Positions 21,035-30,505 are shown, numbered from the stretch's first letter. The stretch is 64,000 nucleotides of DNA from Pseudomonas sp. UMAB-08 (GCF_900095225.1 NZ_LT607415.1:186001-250000), one strand, 5' to 3'. Notes: generated by a model from the letters alone, not told the origin. Translations and numbers: made by a program.

Positions 21035-21862
21035 GTGTTGATGTCTTCGCCTTCGCGGACGGCTTACGGAACTTTGTTTTTGGCTATCAGTACGTTATGG
21101 GCCAGCGAGGCGTGTGCCGTACAGCAGGTTCGTATCGGTGCGGCGCATTTTCCGCCTTACACTGTTCGCCCCGAAAAAGGCGAAGACACCGGTTTGTTGC
21201 CGCAGTTGGTCATCGCCTTGAATGCAGCGCAAAGCGACTTTCAGTTTTTGCTCGTGCCGACGTCCATTCCGCGTCGCTTTCGTGATTTTCAGGACGGCCG
21301 GATCGACATGGCCATCTTCGAAAATCCGGATTGGGGCTGGAAGAATATTGCGCACGTCAATGTCGACATGGGCCTTGAAGACGCTGAAATCTTCGTCGCC
21401 AAGCGTGAAGAAGGGCGCACACAAAACTACTTCGATGACTTGCAGGGCAAGCGCCTGGCCTTGTTCAGCGGCTATCACTATGCGTTTGCCCACTTCAACG
21501 CCGACCCCAAATTCCTGGCCGAACACTACAACGCGACGCTGACGTATTCCCATGACAGCAACTTGCTGATGGTGCTGCGCGAACGGGCTGACATTGCCCT
21601 GGTGACGCGCTCGTACCTGAGCGATTTCATGGCGCGTAATCATGATAAGGCCCGCCAGTTTTTGGTGTCCGAGCGGGTCGATCAGGTTTATCGGCATTAC
21701 GCCTTGCTGCGTCCGCAGGCGCCTATTACGGGGGAGCAGTTCAGCCAGTTATTGCAGCAGCTTCGTGATAACGGGCAGATGTTCAAGATCTTCCAGCCGT
21801 ACCGAATTGCGGTCACATCGCTACAGAACAATCACTCGATCGCTGCGGACGGAATGCATTAA
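21035..21862 (+). CDS. periplasmic substrate-binding protein, amino-acid type (SBP_bac_3)
   Basis: About 275 residues with an N-terminal secretion signal (TAYGTLFLAISTLWASEACA) and a type II periplasmic binding fold: VRIGAAHFPPYT, LLPQLVIALNAA, and DGRIDMAIFENPDWGW. No permease or ATPase gene is adjacent, so it is an orphan receptor or serves a distant transporter. Start: GTG at 21035 sits six bases after GAGG; the in-frame ATG at 21041 is the alternative. Ligand unknown. Converges on the DUF2897 gene across a strong hairpin. Confidence 0.75.
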   Translation: MLMSSPSRTAYGTLFLAISTLWASEACAVQQVRIGAAHFPPYTVRPEKGEDTGLLPQLVIALNAAQSDFQFLLVPTSIPRRFRDFQDGRIDMAIFENPDWGWKNIAHVNVDMGLEDAEIFVAKREEGRTQNYFDDLQGKRLALFSGYHYAFAHFNADPKFLAEHYNATLTYSHDSNLLMVLRERADIALVTRSYLSDFMARNHDKARQFLVSERVDQVYRHYALLRPQAPITGEQFSQLLQQLRDNGQMFKIFQPYRIAVTSLQNNHSIAADGMH

Positions 21863-21888
21863 TCCCGCTATCAGATGGCTGGAGCGTT

Positions 21889-21914
21889 GTTTTCGCAGGC
21901 AAGCCTGCGAAAAC
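21889..21914. terminator. bidirectional hairpin terminator
   Basis: Perfect twelve-base arms (GTTTTCGCAGGC and its complement) around AA, lying 26 bases after one stop codon and 11 bases after the convergent one. The arm ends give a T-run in both directions. The core CGCAGGCAAGCC resembles a REP half, so it may be a domesticated REP. Confidence 0.8.
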
Positions 21915-21925
21915 GGTCACGTGGG

Positions 21926-22093
21926 TCAACGATCCTTCGCGTCTTTGGCATCCATCTCGGCGTTGCGTTCATGAACGCGCTTGAGCTGCTCATCGGTCAA
22001 ATCAACCTTTGTAGCGGTATCGCGCAGCATCAACAGACCACCGACGATCGAGCCAATGGCAACGATCAGAATTAACCAGGCATACCAGGGCAT
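21926..22093 (-). CDS. DUF2897 family small membrane protein
   Basis: 55 residues: MPWYAWLILIVAIGSIVGGL forms one transmembrane helix at residues 5-24, followed by a charged tail (LTDEQLKRVHERNAEMDAKD). The composition and the MPWYAWLI start match the DUF2897 family of small inner-membrane proteins. AAGGAG lies before the ATG at 22093. Single gene, convergent with the binding-protein gene, divergent from pyrF. Function unknown. Confidence 0.85.
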   Translation of the reverse strand: MPWYAWLILIVAIGSIVGGLLMLRDTATKVDLTDEQLKRVHERNAEMDAKDAKDR

Positions 22094-22307
22094 AGGGCTC
22101 TCCTTGAAGTGATATCACTTTGAGCAATCTATATTGCCAGTGGTTCAATTCTAGGCGCCCTGTGCCCGGTTTGTTAGCGGCATGCGAGTTGTCAGCGACT
22201 TATAGACCGGTCAACATTGCATCGGCTGACGCATCGGCGCGCAGTTGGCTGGTGAGCAGGAAATATCTATTACCGATCACCGGGTCCCGAAAATCGACCG
22301 GTTCGGC

Positions 22308-22313
22308 TACAAT
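22308..22313 (+). promoter_or_regulatory. candidate -10 element of pyrF
   Basis: TACAAT followed by GCGCGCC, 34 bases upstream of the pyrF ATG. The -35 is not clear. Confidence 0.45.
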
Positions 22314-22347
22314 GCGCGCCGATTTCGACTTGCCTGAGAGCCTACTC

Positions 22348-23046
22348 ATGTCCGCCTGCCAGACTCCTATCATCGTCGCCCTGGATTTCCCTAACCGTGA
22401 CGCCGCGTTGAAACTGGCCGATCAGTTGGACCCGAAGCTGTGCCGGGTCAAAGTCGGTAAAGAACTGTTCACCAGTTGTGCGTCGGACATCGTCGAAACC
22501 CTGCGTAACAAGGGCTTCGAGGTGTTTCTCGACCTGAAATTTCACGACATCCCCAACACCACGGCGATGGCGGTGAAGGCCGCTGCGGAAATGGGCGTGT
22601 GGATGGTCAATGTCCATTGTTCCGGTGGTTTGCGCATGATGGCGGCCTGCCGTGAAGTGCTTGATCAGCGCAGCGGGCCAAAACCGTTGCTGATTGGGGT
22701 CACTGTGCTGACCAGCATGGAACGTGAAGATCTGGCGGCTATTGGTCTGGACGTCGAACCGCAGGTGCAGGTGCTGCGTCTGGCCGCGTTGGCGGAAAAA
22801 GCCGGTCTGGACGGTCTGGTGTGCTCGGCACTTGAAGCCCGAGCCCTGAAAACTGCCCATCCTTCTTTGCAACTGGTCACGCCCGGCATTCGTCCGGCAG
22901 GCAGCGCCCAGGATGACCAGCGCCGCATCTTGACCCCGCGTCAGGCGCTGGACGCTGGCTCCGACTATCTGGTCATCGGCCGTCCCATCAGCCAGGCCGC
23001 CGACCCGGCAAAAGCGCTGGCGGCGGTCGTGGCTGAGTTGGCGTAA
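22348..23046 (+). CDS. pyrF: orotidine-5'-phosphate decarboxylase PyrF
   Basis: Last step of de novo UMP synthesis. 232 residues, TIM barrel. The signature [10 protein letters not shown] carries the catalytic Asp-Lys-Asp cluster; [17 protein letters not shown] and VIGRPI bind the phosphate. The ATG at 22348 ([14 protein letters not shown]) is chosen over a long in-frame upstream extension because it matches the family start and lies just after a -10-like TACAAT. Confidence 0.97.
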   Translation: MSACQTPIIVALDFPNRDAALKLADQLDPKLCRVKVGKELFTSCASDIVETLRNKGFEVFLDLKFHDIPNTTAMAVKAAAEMGVWMVNVHCSGGLRMMAACREVLDQRSGPKPLLIGVTVLTSMEREDLAAIGLDVEPQVQVLRLAALAEKAGLDGLVCSALEARALKTAHPSLQLVTPGIRPAGSAQDDQRRILTPRQALDAGSDYLVIGRPISQAADPAKALAAVVAELA

Positions 23047-23082
23047 AAGCTATTCGCGAGGCGTCTGTTCAGGCGCCTCCGA

Positions 23083-24087
23083 TCACACCTTCAACACCAG
23101 TTTTCCGAAGTTTTCACCCTTGAACAGCTTCATCAGGGTTTCGGGGAACGTTTCCAGACCCTCGACGATGTCTTCCTTGCTTTTGAGTTTTCCTGAAGCG
23201 AGCCAGCCGGCGATTTCCTGACCGGCTGCGGCGAATTTGGGGGCGTAGTCCATGACCACGAAGCCTTCCATGCGCGCACGGTTAACCAGCAATGACAGGT
23301 AGTTGGTCGGGCCTTTGACCGCTTCCTTGTTGTTGTACTGGCTGATGGCGCCGCAGATGATCACCCGTGCTTTGGGCGCCAGGCGGGAAAGAACGGCGTC
23401 GAGGATATCGCCACCGACATTGTCGAAATACACGTCGACGCCTTTCGGGCATTCACGTTTGAGGCCCGCGTTGACGTCTTCATTCTTGTAGTCGATGGCG
23501 CCGTCGAAACCCAGTTCATCAATCAGCGACTGGCATTTTTCTTTGCCCCCGGCGATGCCGATCACGCGGCAACCTTTGATTTTGGCGATTTGCCCGGCAA
23601 CACTGCCCACCGCACCTGCGGCCCCGGAAATCACCACGGTCTCACCGGCTTTCGGCGCACCGACGTCCAGCAGGGCGAAATAAGCGGTCATGCCGGTCAT
23701 GCCCAGCGCGGACAGATAACGCGGCAGTGGTGCCAGTTTCGGGTCTATTTTGTAGAACCCCCTGGGCTCACCGAGAAAGTAGTCCTGCACCCCCAGCGCG
23801 CCCTGCACGTAATCACCGACGGCAAATTCAGGGGCCTGTGAAGCGATCACTTTGCCTACGCCCAGCGCGCGCATCACGTCACCCAGATTGACGGGTGCAA
23901 TGTAGGACTTGCCTTCATTCATCCAGCCGCGCATGGCCGGGTCCAGCGACAGGTATTCGTTCTTGACCAGAACCTGACCTGCCGCCACTTCGCCGACAGG
24001 CACTTGCTGGAAGGTAAAGTCGTCGCGACTCGCGGCCCCGGAAGGGCGCTTGGCGAGCAGGAATTGACGGTTGGTCTGGGCAGTCAT
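23083..24087 (-). CDS. NADP-dependent medium-chain reductase, CurA/leukotriene B4 dehydrogenase-like
   Basis: 334 residues of the zinc-free MDR superfamily: N-terminal GroES-like domain and NADPH loop SGAAGAVGSVAGQIAK. The C-terminal MEGFVVMDYAPKF and WLASGKLKSKEDIVEGLE are typical of the 2-alkenal/curcumin reductase (CurA) group, which reduces alpha,beta-unsaturated ketones or aldehydes. The ATG at 24087 has AAGAG upstream; a GTG at 24096 is in frame. No operon partner; substrate unknown. Confidence 0.88.
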   Translation of the reverse strand: MTAQTNRQFLLAKRPSGAASRDDFTFQQVPVGEVAAGQVLVKNEYLSLDPAMRGWMNEGKSYIAPVNLGDVMRALGVGKVIASQAPEFAVGDYVQGALGVQDYFLGEPRGFYKIDPKLAPLPRYLSALGMTGMTAYFALLDVGAPKAGETVVISGAAGAVGSVAGQIAKIKGCRVIGIAGGKEKCQSLIDELGFDGAIDYKNEDVNAGLKRECPKGVDVYFDNVGGDILDAVLSRLAPKARVIICGAISQYNNKEAVKGPTNYLSLLVNRARMEGFVVMDYAPKFAAAGQEIAGWLASGKLKSKEDIVEGLETFPETLMKLFKGENFGKLVLKV

Positions 24088-24324
24088 GGCAGGCACTCTT
24101 TTAGACAGGAAGGAGAGATAACACGCCTACGTGATAGTCGTTGACCGCCGTTCCGGCAAGGTTTGTCCGTCTGGCGAATGCAGGCTGATCCAGTTGGGTG
24201 ATGAGCCCTCGCTGGCTTAATCACTCTGGCGCATACGTGCATAACCGGGTCTTTGATAGTGCTGACGTGCGCCTGCGGGGGATGGCTAGACTGCGTCACT
24301 ATTCAACCGTCAGAGGACAATTAC

Positions 24325-25086
24325 ATGAGCATGACTTTTTCCGGTCAGGTGGCCTTGGTCACGGGCGCTGCTGCGGGCATTGGTCGCGCGACCGCATTAG
24401 CCTTTGCTGAGCAGGGTTTGAAAGTGGTGGTGGCAGACCTGGACAGTGAGGGCGGGGAAGGCACGGTTGAATTGATTCGTGCTGCGGGCGGCGATGCAGT
24501 GTTTGTGCGCTGCAATGTCACGAAAGAAACTGAAGTGCGCCAGTTGATGGAGCAGGCCGTGAGTACGTATGGCCGCGTCGACTATGCCTTCAATAATGCT
24601 GGCATCGAGATCGAAAAGGGCCGTTTGGCCGAGGGCAGCGAAGCCGAGTTCGATGCAATCATGGGCGTCAACGTCAAAGGCGTCTGGTTGTGCATGAAGT
24701 ACCAATTACCGCTGATGCTCGTCCAAGGCGGCGGGGCCATCGTCAACACAGCGTCAGTGGCCGGCCTTGGCGCTGCGCCAAAGATGAGCATCTACAGTGC
24801 GTCGAAGCATGCCGTGATCGGCCTGACCAAGTCGGCCGCGATTGAGTACGCGAAGAAGAAAATTCGCGTCAACGCCGTCTGCCCGGCAGTGATCGACACC
24901 GACATGTACCGTCGTGCCTATGAAGCCGACCCGAAAAAAGCCGAATACGTGGCCGTCATGCACCCGGTCGGTCGTGTCGGCACTGTCGAAGAAATCGCCA
25001 GCGCTGTGCTGTACCTGTGCAGCGATGGCGCGGCCTTCACCACTGGCCACGCGTTGGCGGTGGACGGTGGGGTGACCGCGATTTAG
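24325..25086 (+). CDS. SDR family oxidoreductase
   Basis: 253-residue classical short-chain dehydrogenase: TGAAAGIGRATA cofactor loop, Asp in ADLDSEGG after beta-2 (suggesting NAD preference), NNAGIE, Ser in NTASVAG, YSASK catalytic pair and the C-terminal GHALAVDGG. ATG at 24325 follows AGAGGA. Divergent from the CurA-like reductase by about 240 bases. Substrate unknown; in a terpene-using strain it could replace the missing atuG locally, but nothing in the sequence links it to atu. Confidence 0.85.
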   Translation: MSMTFSGQVALVTGAAAGIGRATALAFAEQGLKVVVADLDSEGGEGTVELIRAAGGDAVFVRCNVTKETEVRQLMEQAVSTYGRVDYAFNNAGIEIEKGRLAEGSEAEFDAIMGVNVKGVWLCMKYQLPLMLVQGGGAIVNTASVAGLGAAPKMSIYSASKHAVIGLTKSAAIEYAKKKIRVNAVCPAVIDTDMYRRAYEADPKKAEYVAVMHPVGRVGTVEEIASAVLYLCSDGAAFTTGHALAVDGGVTAI

Positions 25087-25180
25087 GACCCACCAATCCT
25101 TGGTAGTAGGCGCTCACGCTTGCGCGCGCTGATCGGCTAAGCTCGCCTCCTGTAGTGGTCTATGTGTCAGGAGTGAGTCG

Positions 25181-26656
25181 ATGGATTTCATGTGGTTTGC
25201 CTACCCACTGGTCAGTGCCTTGGTGCTGATCATTATCGACCTGACCCTTTGGCAATGGGTTGACCCACGGTATGTGCGCTGGAAGATGGCGGTGCGGCTG
25301 GGCCTGTTTCTGTTGTTCAGCATGGCATTGCTGGATGCCGGGTTGAGCCCTCTGTTTCCGGTGCCGGATGTGGTCCTGCCACCCCGGCACACGCTGGCGA
25401 CCGTGCTTGCGATTGCCTGGTGGCTTTATGGCGCGCGAACCCTGACCGTATTGGCGGTGGTGATTCTGGAGCCCCGGATCGGTGGCAAGGGGCATTTGCT
25501 GCAAGACCTGATGGGCGCGATCATCTTTTTGGTCGCCGTCGTCGCGGCTGCCGCGTATATCCTCGATTTGCCAGTCAAAGGCTTGCTGGCGACATCGGGC
25601 GCGGTGGCGATCATCCTCGGTCTGGCTGTGCAGAGCACGCTGGGCGACGTATTTTCCGGGATCGTGCTCAACGCAACCAAACCCTTTCGGGTCGATGACT
25701 GGATTCGCGTCGACGACATAGAAGGCAAGGTAATCGAAATTGATTGGCGGTCAACCCATCTGCTGACGTCCGAAGGCAGCATGGCGGTGATTCCCAACGC
25801 GATGGCGGCCAAGACCCGGATCGTCAATTTCAGCCGTCCCGATCACTTCCATTCCGTGACGCTGACCGTGGAGTTACCGGTACGCTTGCGCCCGAGTCTG
25901 GTGCTGGACTCGCTGGAGAAAGCCTTGCAGGGCTGCCGTGAGCTGCTGGCAAAACCCAAAGCCGGGGCCGTGGTCAAGGCGTCCGGTCTGCGCTCCGTGG
26001 AGTATGAAATCACCGGCTACGTCAAATCCCGGGACCGTCGCAGCGCGGTGAGTAATCAGCTCTATGACTTGATCTATCGCCAGTTGGCGGCGTCCGAAAC
26101 CCTGCGCCAGGATCAGATCAAGCCTGCGACGCGGCAGTCGGCAGTGCTCAACACTGTCGGGGTGCTGCGCATGCTCAGCGATGAAGACCGTGCCGAGCTC
26201 GAGCGCCACATGCACTTGCGCTCGTACCCTGTCGGCGCGGTGATTCTCGCTCAGGGTGTCGTCCCCGATGCGCTGTTGATCATTGAGTCCGGGGTGGTGA
26301 CTGCGGCCGTTGAGCGGCCCGATGGCTGGCTTGAGGTTGGGCGCATGGGGCCGGGCGAACTGATCGGCGAAACCGGTATTGTCGACCAGTCGGCCAGCCT
26401 GGCGCGATTCAGTGCACTGACCGACTGCATGGTCTATCGCATCGAAAGCAAAGACCTTGAGCCGTGGCTGGACGAGCACGGTGAATTGCGCGGCGCTCTG
26501 GCGGGGTTGGTACGCTTCCGCGCGCAGGCTCGGGCGACGATGATTCAGCACAAGCCCGTGGATGTAGGCCCGAACGGTTTCCTCCAATGGTTGCGCAAAA
26601 GCGTCACTCGCTTTCAGCCGGGTAACGAGCGCGGGCCGACGGACAAACTCAGTTGA
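25181..26656 (+). CDS. MscS-type mechanosensitive channel with C-terminal cyclic-nucleotide-binding domain
   Basis: 491 residues. Several N-terminal membrane segments (residues 1-130) lead into the MscS pore helix and beta domain: GLAVQSTLGDVFSGIVLNAT then PFRVDDWIRVDDIEGKV. From about residue 325 a cNMP-binding fold follows (MLSDEDRAELERHM, RSYPVGAVILAQGVVPDALLIIESG, MGPGELIGETGIV). The GELIGE segment matches the phosphate-binding cassette; the Arg usually seen a few residues later appears as ASLARFSA. Ligand-gated osmotic or ion channel is the likely role. Confidence 0.88.
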   Translation: MDFMWFAYPLVSALVLIIIDLTLWQWVDPRYVRWKMAVRLGLFLLFSMALLDAGLSPLFPVPDVVLPPRHTLATVLAIAWWLYGARTLTVLAVVILEPRIGGKGHLLQDLMGAIIFLVAVVAAAAYILDLPVKGLLATSGAVAIILGLAVQSTLGDVFSGIVLNATKPFRVDDWIRVDDIEGKVIEIDWRSTHLLTSEGSMAVIPNAMAAKTRIVNFSRPDHFHSVTLTVELPVRLRPSLVLDSLEKALQGCRELLAKPKAGAVVKASGLRSVEYEITGYVKSRDRRSAVSNQLYDLIYRQLAASETLRQDQIKPATRQSAVLNTVGVLRMLSDEDRAELERHMHLRSYPVGAVILAQGVVPDALLIIESGVVTAAVERPDGWLEVGRMGPGELIGETGIVDQSASLARFSALTDCMVYRIESKDLEPWLDEHGELRGALAGLVRFRAQARATMIQHKPVDVGPNGFLQWLRKSVTRFQPGNERGPTDKLS

Positions 26657-26747
26657 ATCGCCACAGCACAAACGTTCAATTCTCAAACCGCTGACTGACG
26701 CATATTGAAGCCTCGCCCTGCTAATCGACAGCAACGAGGTATGCACA

Positions 26748-27371
26748 ATGTCCAACGCCGCCCCGGATGATGTGGTGACGCTGGTGGTTCGCCATCGGAT
26801 CAAAGCTGGCGCCGAAGCGCAATATGAAGCCTGGCTGCGCCGGACAGTCAGCATTGCAGGCCGTTACGACGGCCATTTGGGTGTCGATATCATTCGCGGG
26901 CATGGCGCGGGCCTGCGTCTGTTCACCTGTGTTCTACGCTTTCGCGACACCGACTCGTTGCAACGCTGGCTCGATTCCAGCGAGCGGCGCGGTTTGATCG
27001 AGGAGGTTAGCCCGCTCTTGGCTGACGGCGATCAGACTGAGATCAATCGACAGAGTGAGTTCTGGTTCACACCCGCTGATGTTGCCAGCCCGCCGCCGCG
27101 CTGGAAGCAAGCCGCGGTGACGTTTTTGGTGATCCTGCCACTGAGCATGCTGGTGCCCTTGTTCTGGAAGCCGATTCTGGGAAGGCTGCCGGCGCTGGAC
27201 GCCCTGTTGAGCTATCTGATCGGCAACGTGGTGATCACCCTGAACATCGTCCTGCTGGTGGTTTACCTGTTCATGCCGTGGGCCACGCGCGTGTTCGCGC
27301 CCTGGTTACGCGCTGCTTCAAACCCTCCTGACGTCGATGCCAAGCACCCGTCAAGCGAGGTCAAACCATGA
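26748..27371 (+). CDS. antibiotic biosynthesis monooxygenase-domain protein with C-terminal membrane segments
   Basis: 207 residues. Residues 10-100 form an ABM ferredoxin-like fold (VTLVVRHRIKAGAEAQYEAWL, DSLQRWLDSSERRGLIEEV). Two hydrophobic segments at about 118-140 and 155-180 would anchor it in the inner membrane. This ABM-plus-two-helix form recurs in proteobacteria without known function. Its stop overlaps the next start (ATGA), so it is translationally coupled to the amidohydrolase. Confidence 0.8.
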   Translation: MSNAAPDDVVTLVVRHRIKAGAEAQYEAWLRRTVSIAGRYDGHLGVDIIRGHGAGLRLFTCVLRFRDTDSLQRWLDSSERRGLIEEVSPLLADGDQTEINRQSEFWFTPADVASPPPRWKQAAVTFLVILPLSMLVPLFWKPILGRLPALDALLSYLIGNVVITLNIVLLVVYLFMPWATRVFAPWLRAASNPPDVDAKHPSSEVKP

Positions 27372-29248
27372 GCAATACGGCCTTCCATGTTGACGATGAG
27401 GGGACACGAATGAACGCTGATCTGATTCTGTACAACGGCCATTTCCACACGGTTGATCGCGACCTGCCCACTGCCAGTGCGGTGGCCATTCAGGGCGGGC
27501 GCTTCGTCGCGGTGGGCGATGAGGCTCAGGCCATGGCCCTGCGCGGCACAGGCACTCAGGTGATTGACCTCAAAGGCCGCTCGGTGATTCCCGGCCTGAA
27601 CGACTCGCACCTGCACCTGATTCGGGGCGGTCTGAACTACAACCTGGAACTGCGTTGGGAAGGCGTGCCGTCGCTGGTCGACGCGCTGCGGATGCTCAAG
27701 ACCCAGGCCGAACGCACGCCCGCGCCGCAATGGGTGCGCGTGGTGGGTGGCTGGACCGAATTCCAGTTCGCCGAAAAACGCATGCCCACTCTCGATGAGC
27801 TGAATAAGGCCGCGCCGGACACACCGGTTTTCGTCCTGCACTTGTACGACCGCGCCTTGCTCAACCGCGCTGCCTTGCAGGTGGTGGGTTACACCCGTGA
27901 TACGCCGAACCCGCCGGGTGGGGAAATCATGCGTGATGCCAAAGGTGAACCGACGGGCATGCTGGTGGCGCGGCCCAACGCGATGATCCTGTATTCGACC
28001 TTGGCCAAGGGACCCAGGCTGCCCCTTGAATACCAGGTCAATTCGACCCGCCAGTTCATGCATGAACTCAATCGATTGGGCGTGACCAGCGCCATTGATG
28101 CGGGCGGCGGTTATCAGAATTACCCTGACGACTATGCGGTGATCCAGCAGTTGGCCAAGGACCGGCAGCTTACGGTGCGCATTGCTTACAACCTGTTCAC
28201 CCAGAAGCCCAAAGAAGAACTGAGCGATTTCAAGAACTGGACCAGCACTTCGCACTACGGCCAGGGTGACGATTTTTTGCGGCACAACGGGGCAGGGGAG
28301 ATGCTGGCGTTCAGCGCCGCCGATTTCGAAGATTTTCTCGAACCGCGGCCAGACCTGCCCGTGGGGATGGAGCAGGATCTGGAGCCGGTGGTGCGGCATT
28401 TGGTGGAGCAACGCTGGCCGTTCAGGTTGCACGCCACCTATAACGAGTCCATTTCGCGAATGCTCGACGTCTTTGAACGGGTCAATCGCGACATTCCTTT
28501 TGATGGCTTGCCCTGGTTTTTCGACCATGCCGAAACCATTACCCCGAAAAATATCGAGCGCGTGCGGGCCTTGGGTGGCGGGATCGCGATTCAGGATCGC
28601 ATGGCCTTTCAGGGTGAGTACTTCGTTGACCGCTACGGTGCCAAGGCGGCCGAAAACACGCCGCCGATCCAGCGCATGCTTAGCGAAGGCATTCCGGTAG
28701 GTGCGGGCACTGATGCCACGCGGGTGTCGAGCTACAACCCCTGGACTTCGCTGTACTGGCTGGTCAGCGGGCGCACCGTGGGCGGGCTTGAGCTATACCC
28801 GCAAGGCGTGTCTCGGGAGATCGCGCTGGAACTGTTTACCCATGGCAGCGCCTGGTTTTCGGCTGACCAGGGCCAGAAAGGCCAGATCAAGATCGGGCAA
28901 CTGGCGGACCTGGTGGCGCTGTCGGCGGACTATTTCAGCGTCGACGAAGAGGCGATCAAGTGGATTGAGTCGGTGCTGACCGTGGTCAATGGCAAGGTCG
29001 TGTATGCCGTTGGCGACTTCAGCACGCAGGCGCCGCCCAGCCTGCCGGTGATGCCGGACTGGTCGCCGGTGGTCAAGGTGCCGGGTCACTGGCGTCCCGC
29101 ATCACCACTACTGGCTCAGGTGCATCAGTGTGCCGGCCCTTGTGCAGTGCATGTTCACAGCCACCAGCAGGCACGCCTGTCATCGGCGCCGGTCAGTGAC
29201 TTCCAGGGCTTTTGGGGTGCTTTTGGCTGCTCATGCTTTGCGTTTTGA
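27368..29248 (+). CDS. YtcJ-like metal-dependent amidohydrolase
   Basis: 626 residues of the amidohydrolase_3 superfamily: beta-sandwich N-terminus (LILYNGHFHTVD, VIDLKGRSVIPGLNDSHLHL with the HxH metal site), a mid-barrel HATYN and FDHAE histidine region, and GAGTDATRVSSYNPW with the conserved Asp. Substrate unknown; related proteins hydrolyse cyclic amides or N-formyl/N-acyl groups. Coupled to the ABM-membrane protein by ATGA overlap. Confidence 0.88.
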   Translation: MSNTAFHVDDEGTRMNADLILYNGHFHTVDRDLPTASAVAIQGGRFVAVGDEAQAMALRGTGTQVIDLKGRSVIPGLNDSHLHLIRGGLNYNLELRWEGVPSLVDALRMLKTQAERTPAPQWVRVVGGWTEFQFAEKRMPTLDELNKAAPDTPVFVLHLYDRALLNRAALQVVGYTRDTPNPPGGEIMRDAKGEPTGMLVARPNAMILYSTLAKGPRLPLEYQVNSTRQFMHELNRLGVTSAIDAGGGYQNYPDDYAVIQQLAKDRQLTVRIAYNLFTQKPKEELSDFKNWTSTSHYGQGDDFLRHNGAGEMLAFSAADFEDFLEPRPDLPVGMEQDLEPVVRHLVEQRWPFRLHATYNESISRMLDVFERVNRDIPFDGLPWFFDHAETITPKNIERVRALGGGIAIQDRMAFQGEYFVDRYGAKAAENTPPIQRMLSEGIPVGAGTDATRVSSYNPWTSLYWLVSGRTVGGLELYPQGVSREIALELFTHGSAWFSADQGQKGQIKIGQLADLVALSADYFSVDEEAIKWIESVLTVVNGKVVYAVGDFSTQAPPSLPVMPDWSPVVKVPGHWRPASPLLAQVHQCAGPCAVHVHSHQQARLSSAPVSDFQGFWGAFGCSCFAF

Positions 29249-29356
29249 GTCGCCGTGTTCTAACGCGCCGCGCGCTGAAATGGAATGAAGAAAAGGTGAT
29301 AACCGGCGCCTTGGCTGGACGCGGCGCTGATCGATAAACCACACTGGAGCAACCCC

Positions 29357-29980
29357 ATGAGCAACGTGACCCCCTACAAGCGTTTGGATAAGGATGATGC
29401 CGTGGTCCTGATGGTCGATCATCAGACGGGCCTGATTTCACTGGTTCAGGATTTTTCCCCTAACGAGTTCAAGAACAACGTATTGGCGTTGGCCGACATT
29501 GCCAGGTTCTTCAAATTGCCGACCATTCTGACCACCAGTTTTGAGCAGGGCCCCAACGGCCCGCTGGTGCCGGAACTTAAAGCGATGTTCCCGGACGCGC
29601 CGTATATTCCGCGCCCCGGGCAGATCAATGCCTGGGACAACGCTGATTTCGTCAAGGCCATCAAGGACACCGGGCGCAAGCAGTTGATCATTGCCGGAGT
29701 GGTGACGGATGTCTGCGTGGCGTTTCCAACCTTGTCAGCCATCGCCGAGGGCTTTGATGTGTTCGTGGTCACCGACGCGTCGGGAACGTTCAACGAAACC
29801 GTGCAGCAAGCGGCCTGGCAGCGAATGACGGCGGCTGGCGCGCAACTGATGAACTGGTTCTCGGTGGCCTGCGAACTGCATCGCGACTGGCGCAATGACA
29901 TCGAAGGGCTCGGTCATCTGCTGTCCGAGCGTCTGCCCAACTACCGCAACTTGATGAACAGCTACGCGGCCAAGAAGTAA
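29357..29980 (+). CDS. isochorismatase-fold hydrolase, YcaC-like
   Basis: 207 residues. The cysteine-hydrolase triad is partly visible: Asp21 in VVLMVDHQTGL and Cys120 in GVVTDVCVAFP; the NAWDN region is typical of the YcaC subgroup. YcaC enzymes have structures but no established physiological substrate. About 110 bases after the amidohydrolase and in the same direction, so possibly part of the same transcription unit. ATG at 29357 with GGAGCAACCCC upstream. Confidence 0.85.
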   Translation: MSNVTPYKRLDKDDAVVLMVDHQTGLISLVQDFSPNEFKNNVLALADIARFFKLPTILTTSFEQGPNGPLVPELKAMFPDAPYIPRPGQINAWDNADFVKAIKDTGRKQLIIAGVVTDVCVAFPTLSAIAEGFDVFVVTDASGTFNETVQQAAWQRMTAAGAQLMNWFSVACELHRDWRNDIEGLGHLLSERLPNYRNLMNSYAAKK

Positions 29981-30117
29981 GCCCGAAGCGTCTTGTTTCA
30001 GGGCTGACCATGCTCATGCGCTGAGTGGGCATGGTCAGGCTACCGATCGTCCCCTGAGCCCACCCTCACGGTTCAAGCAGCTACCCTCAGGTTTCCGTGA
30101 ATACTGGAAGCTCAGGC

Positions 30118-30498
30118 ATGACCCTTAAGCAAGGCAGTGAGCCTGTCCCTGATCTCGTGTCGGCGCACCTGTACACCGAACGGCTATCGGTGCGTCGTGC
30201 CAAGGAGTTGATCGCCAACCATCTGTCTGAAGGGTTGTCTGTGGCGCGCATCGCAGAAGCGTGCGCGTTGTCACGCAGCCATTTCTCCCGCGCCTTCAAG
30301 CAAAGCACCGGCATGGCGCCCCATGCCTGGCTATTGCAGATGCGTATAGAAAAGGCCAAAGAAATGCTGGCGAGCGGACAGCATTGCCTGTCGCACATCG
30401 CGCTGGACTGTGGTTTCGCCGATCAGGCGCATTTCACCCGGGTGTTTTCACGACGGGAGGGTACGACACCAAGTGCCTGGTGTCGCATGCGCCCTTGA
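30118..30498 (+). CDS. AraC-family DNA-binding protein, HTH domain only
   Basis: 126 residues that comprise little more than the two AraC helix-turn-helix motifs (EGLSVARIAEACALSRSHFSRAFKQ and HIALDCGFADQAHFTRVFSRREGTTPSAW). It lacks the usual N-terminal ligand domain, so it may respond to no small molecule or be controlled by its own level. ATG at 30118 follows GGAAG; a GTG at 30097 is an alternative. A likely regulator of the upstream YcaC/amidohydrolase genes or others. Confidence 0.85.
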   Translation: MTLKQGSEPVPDLVSAHLYTERLSVRRAKELIANHLSEGLSVARIAEACALSRSHFSRAFKQSTGMAPHAWLLQMRIEKAKEMLASGQHCLSHIALDCGFADQAHFTRVFSRREGTTPSAWCRMRP

Positions 30499-30505
30499 TG
30501 GGACT

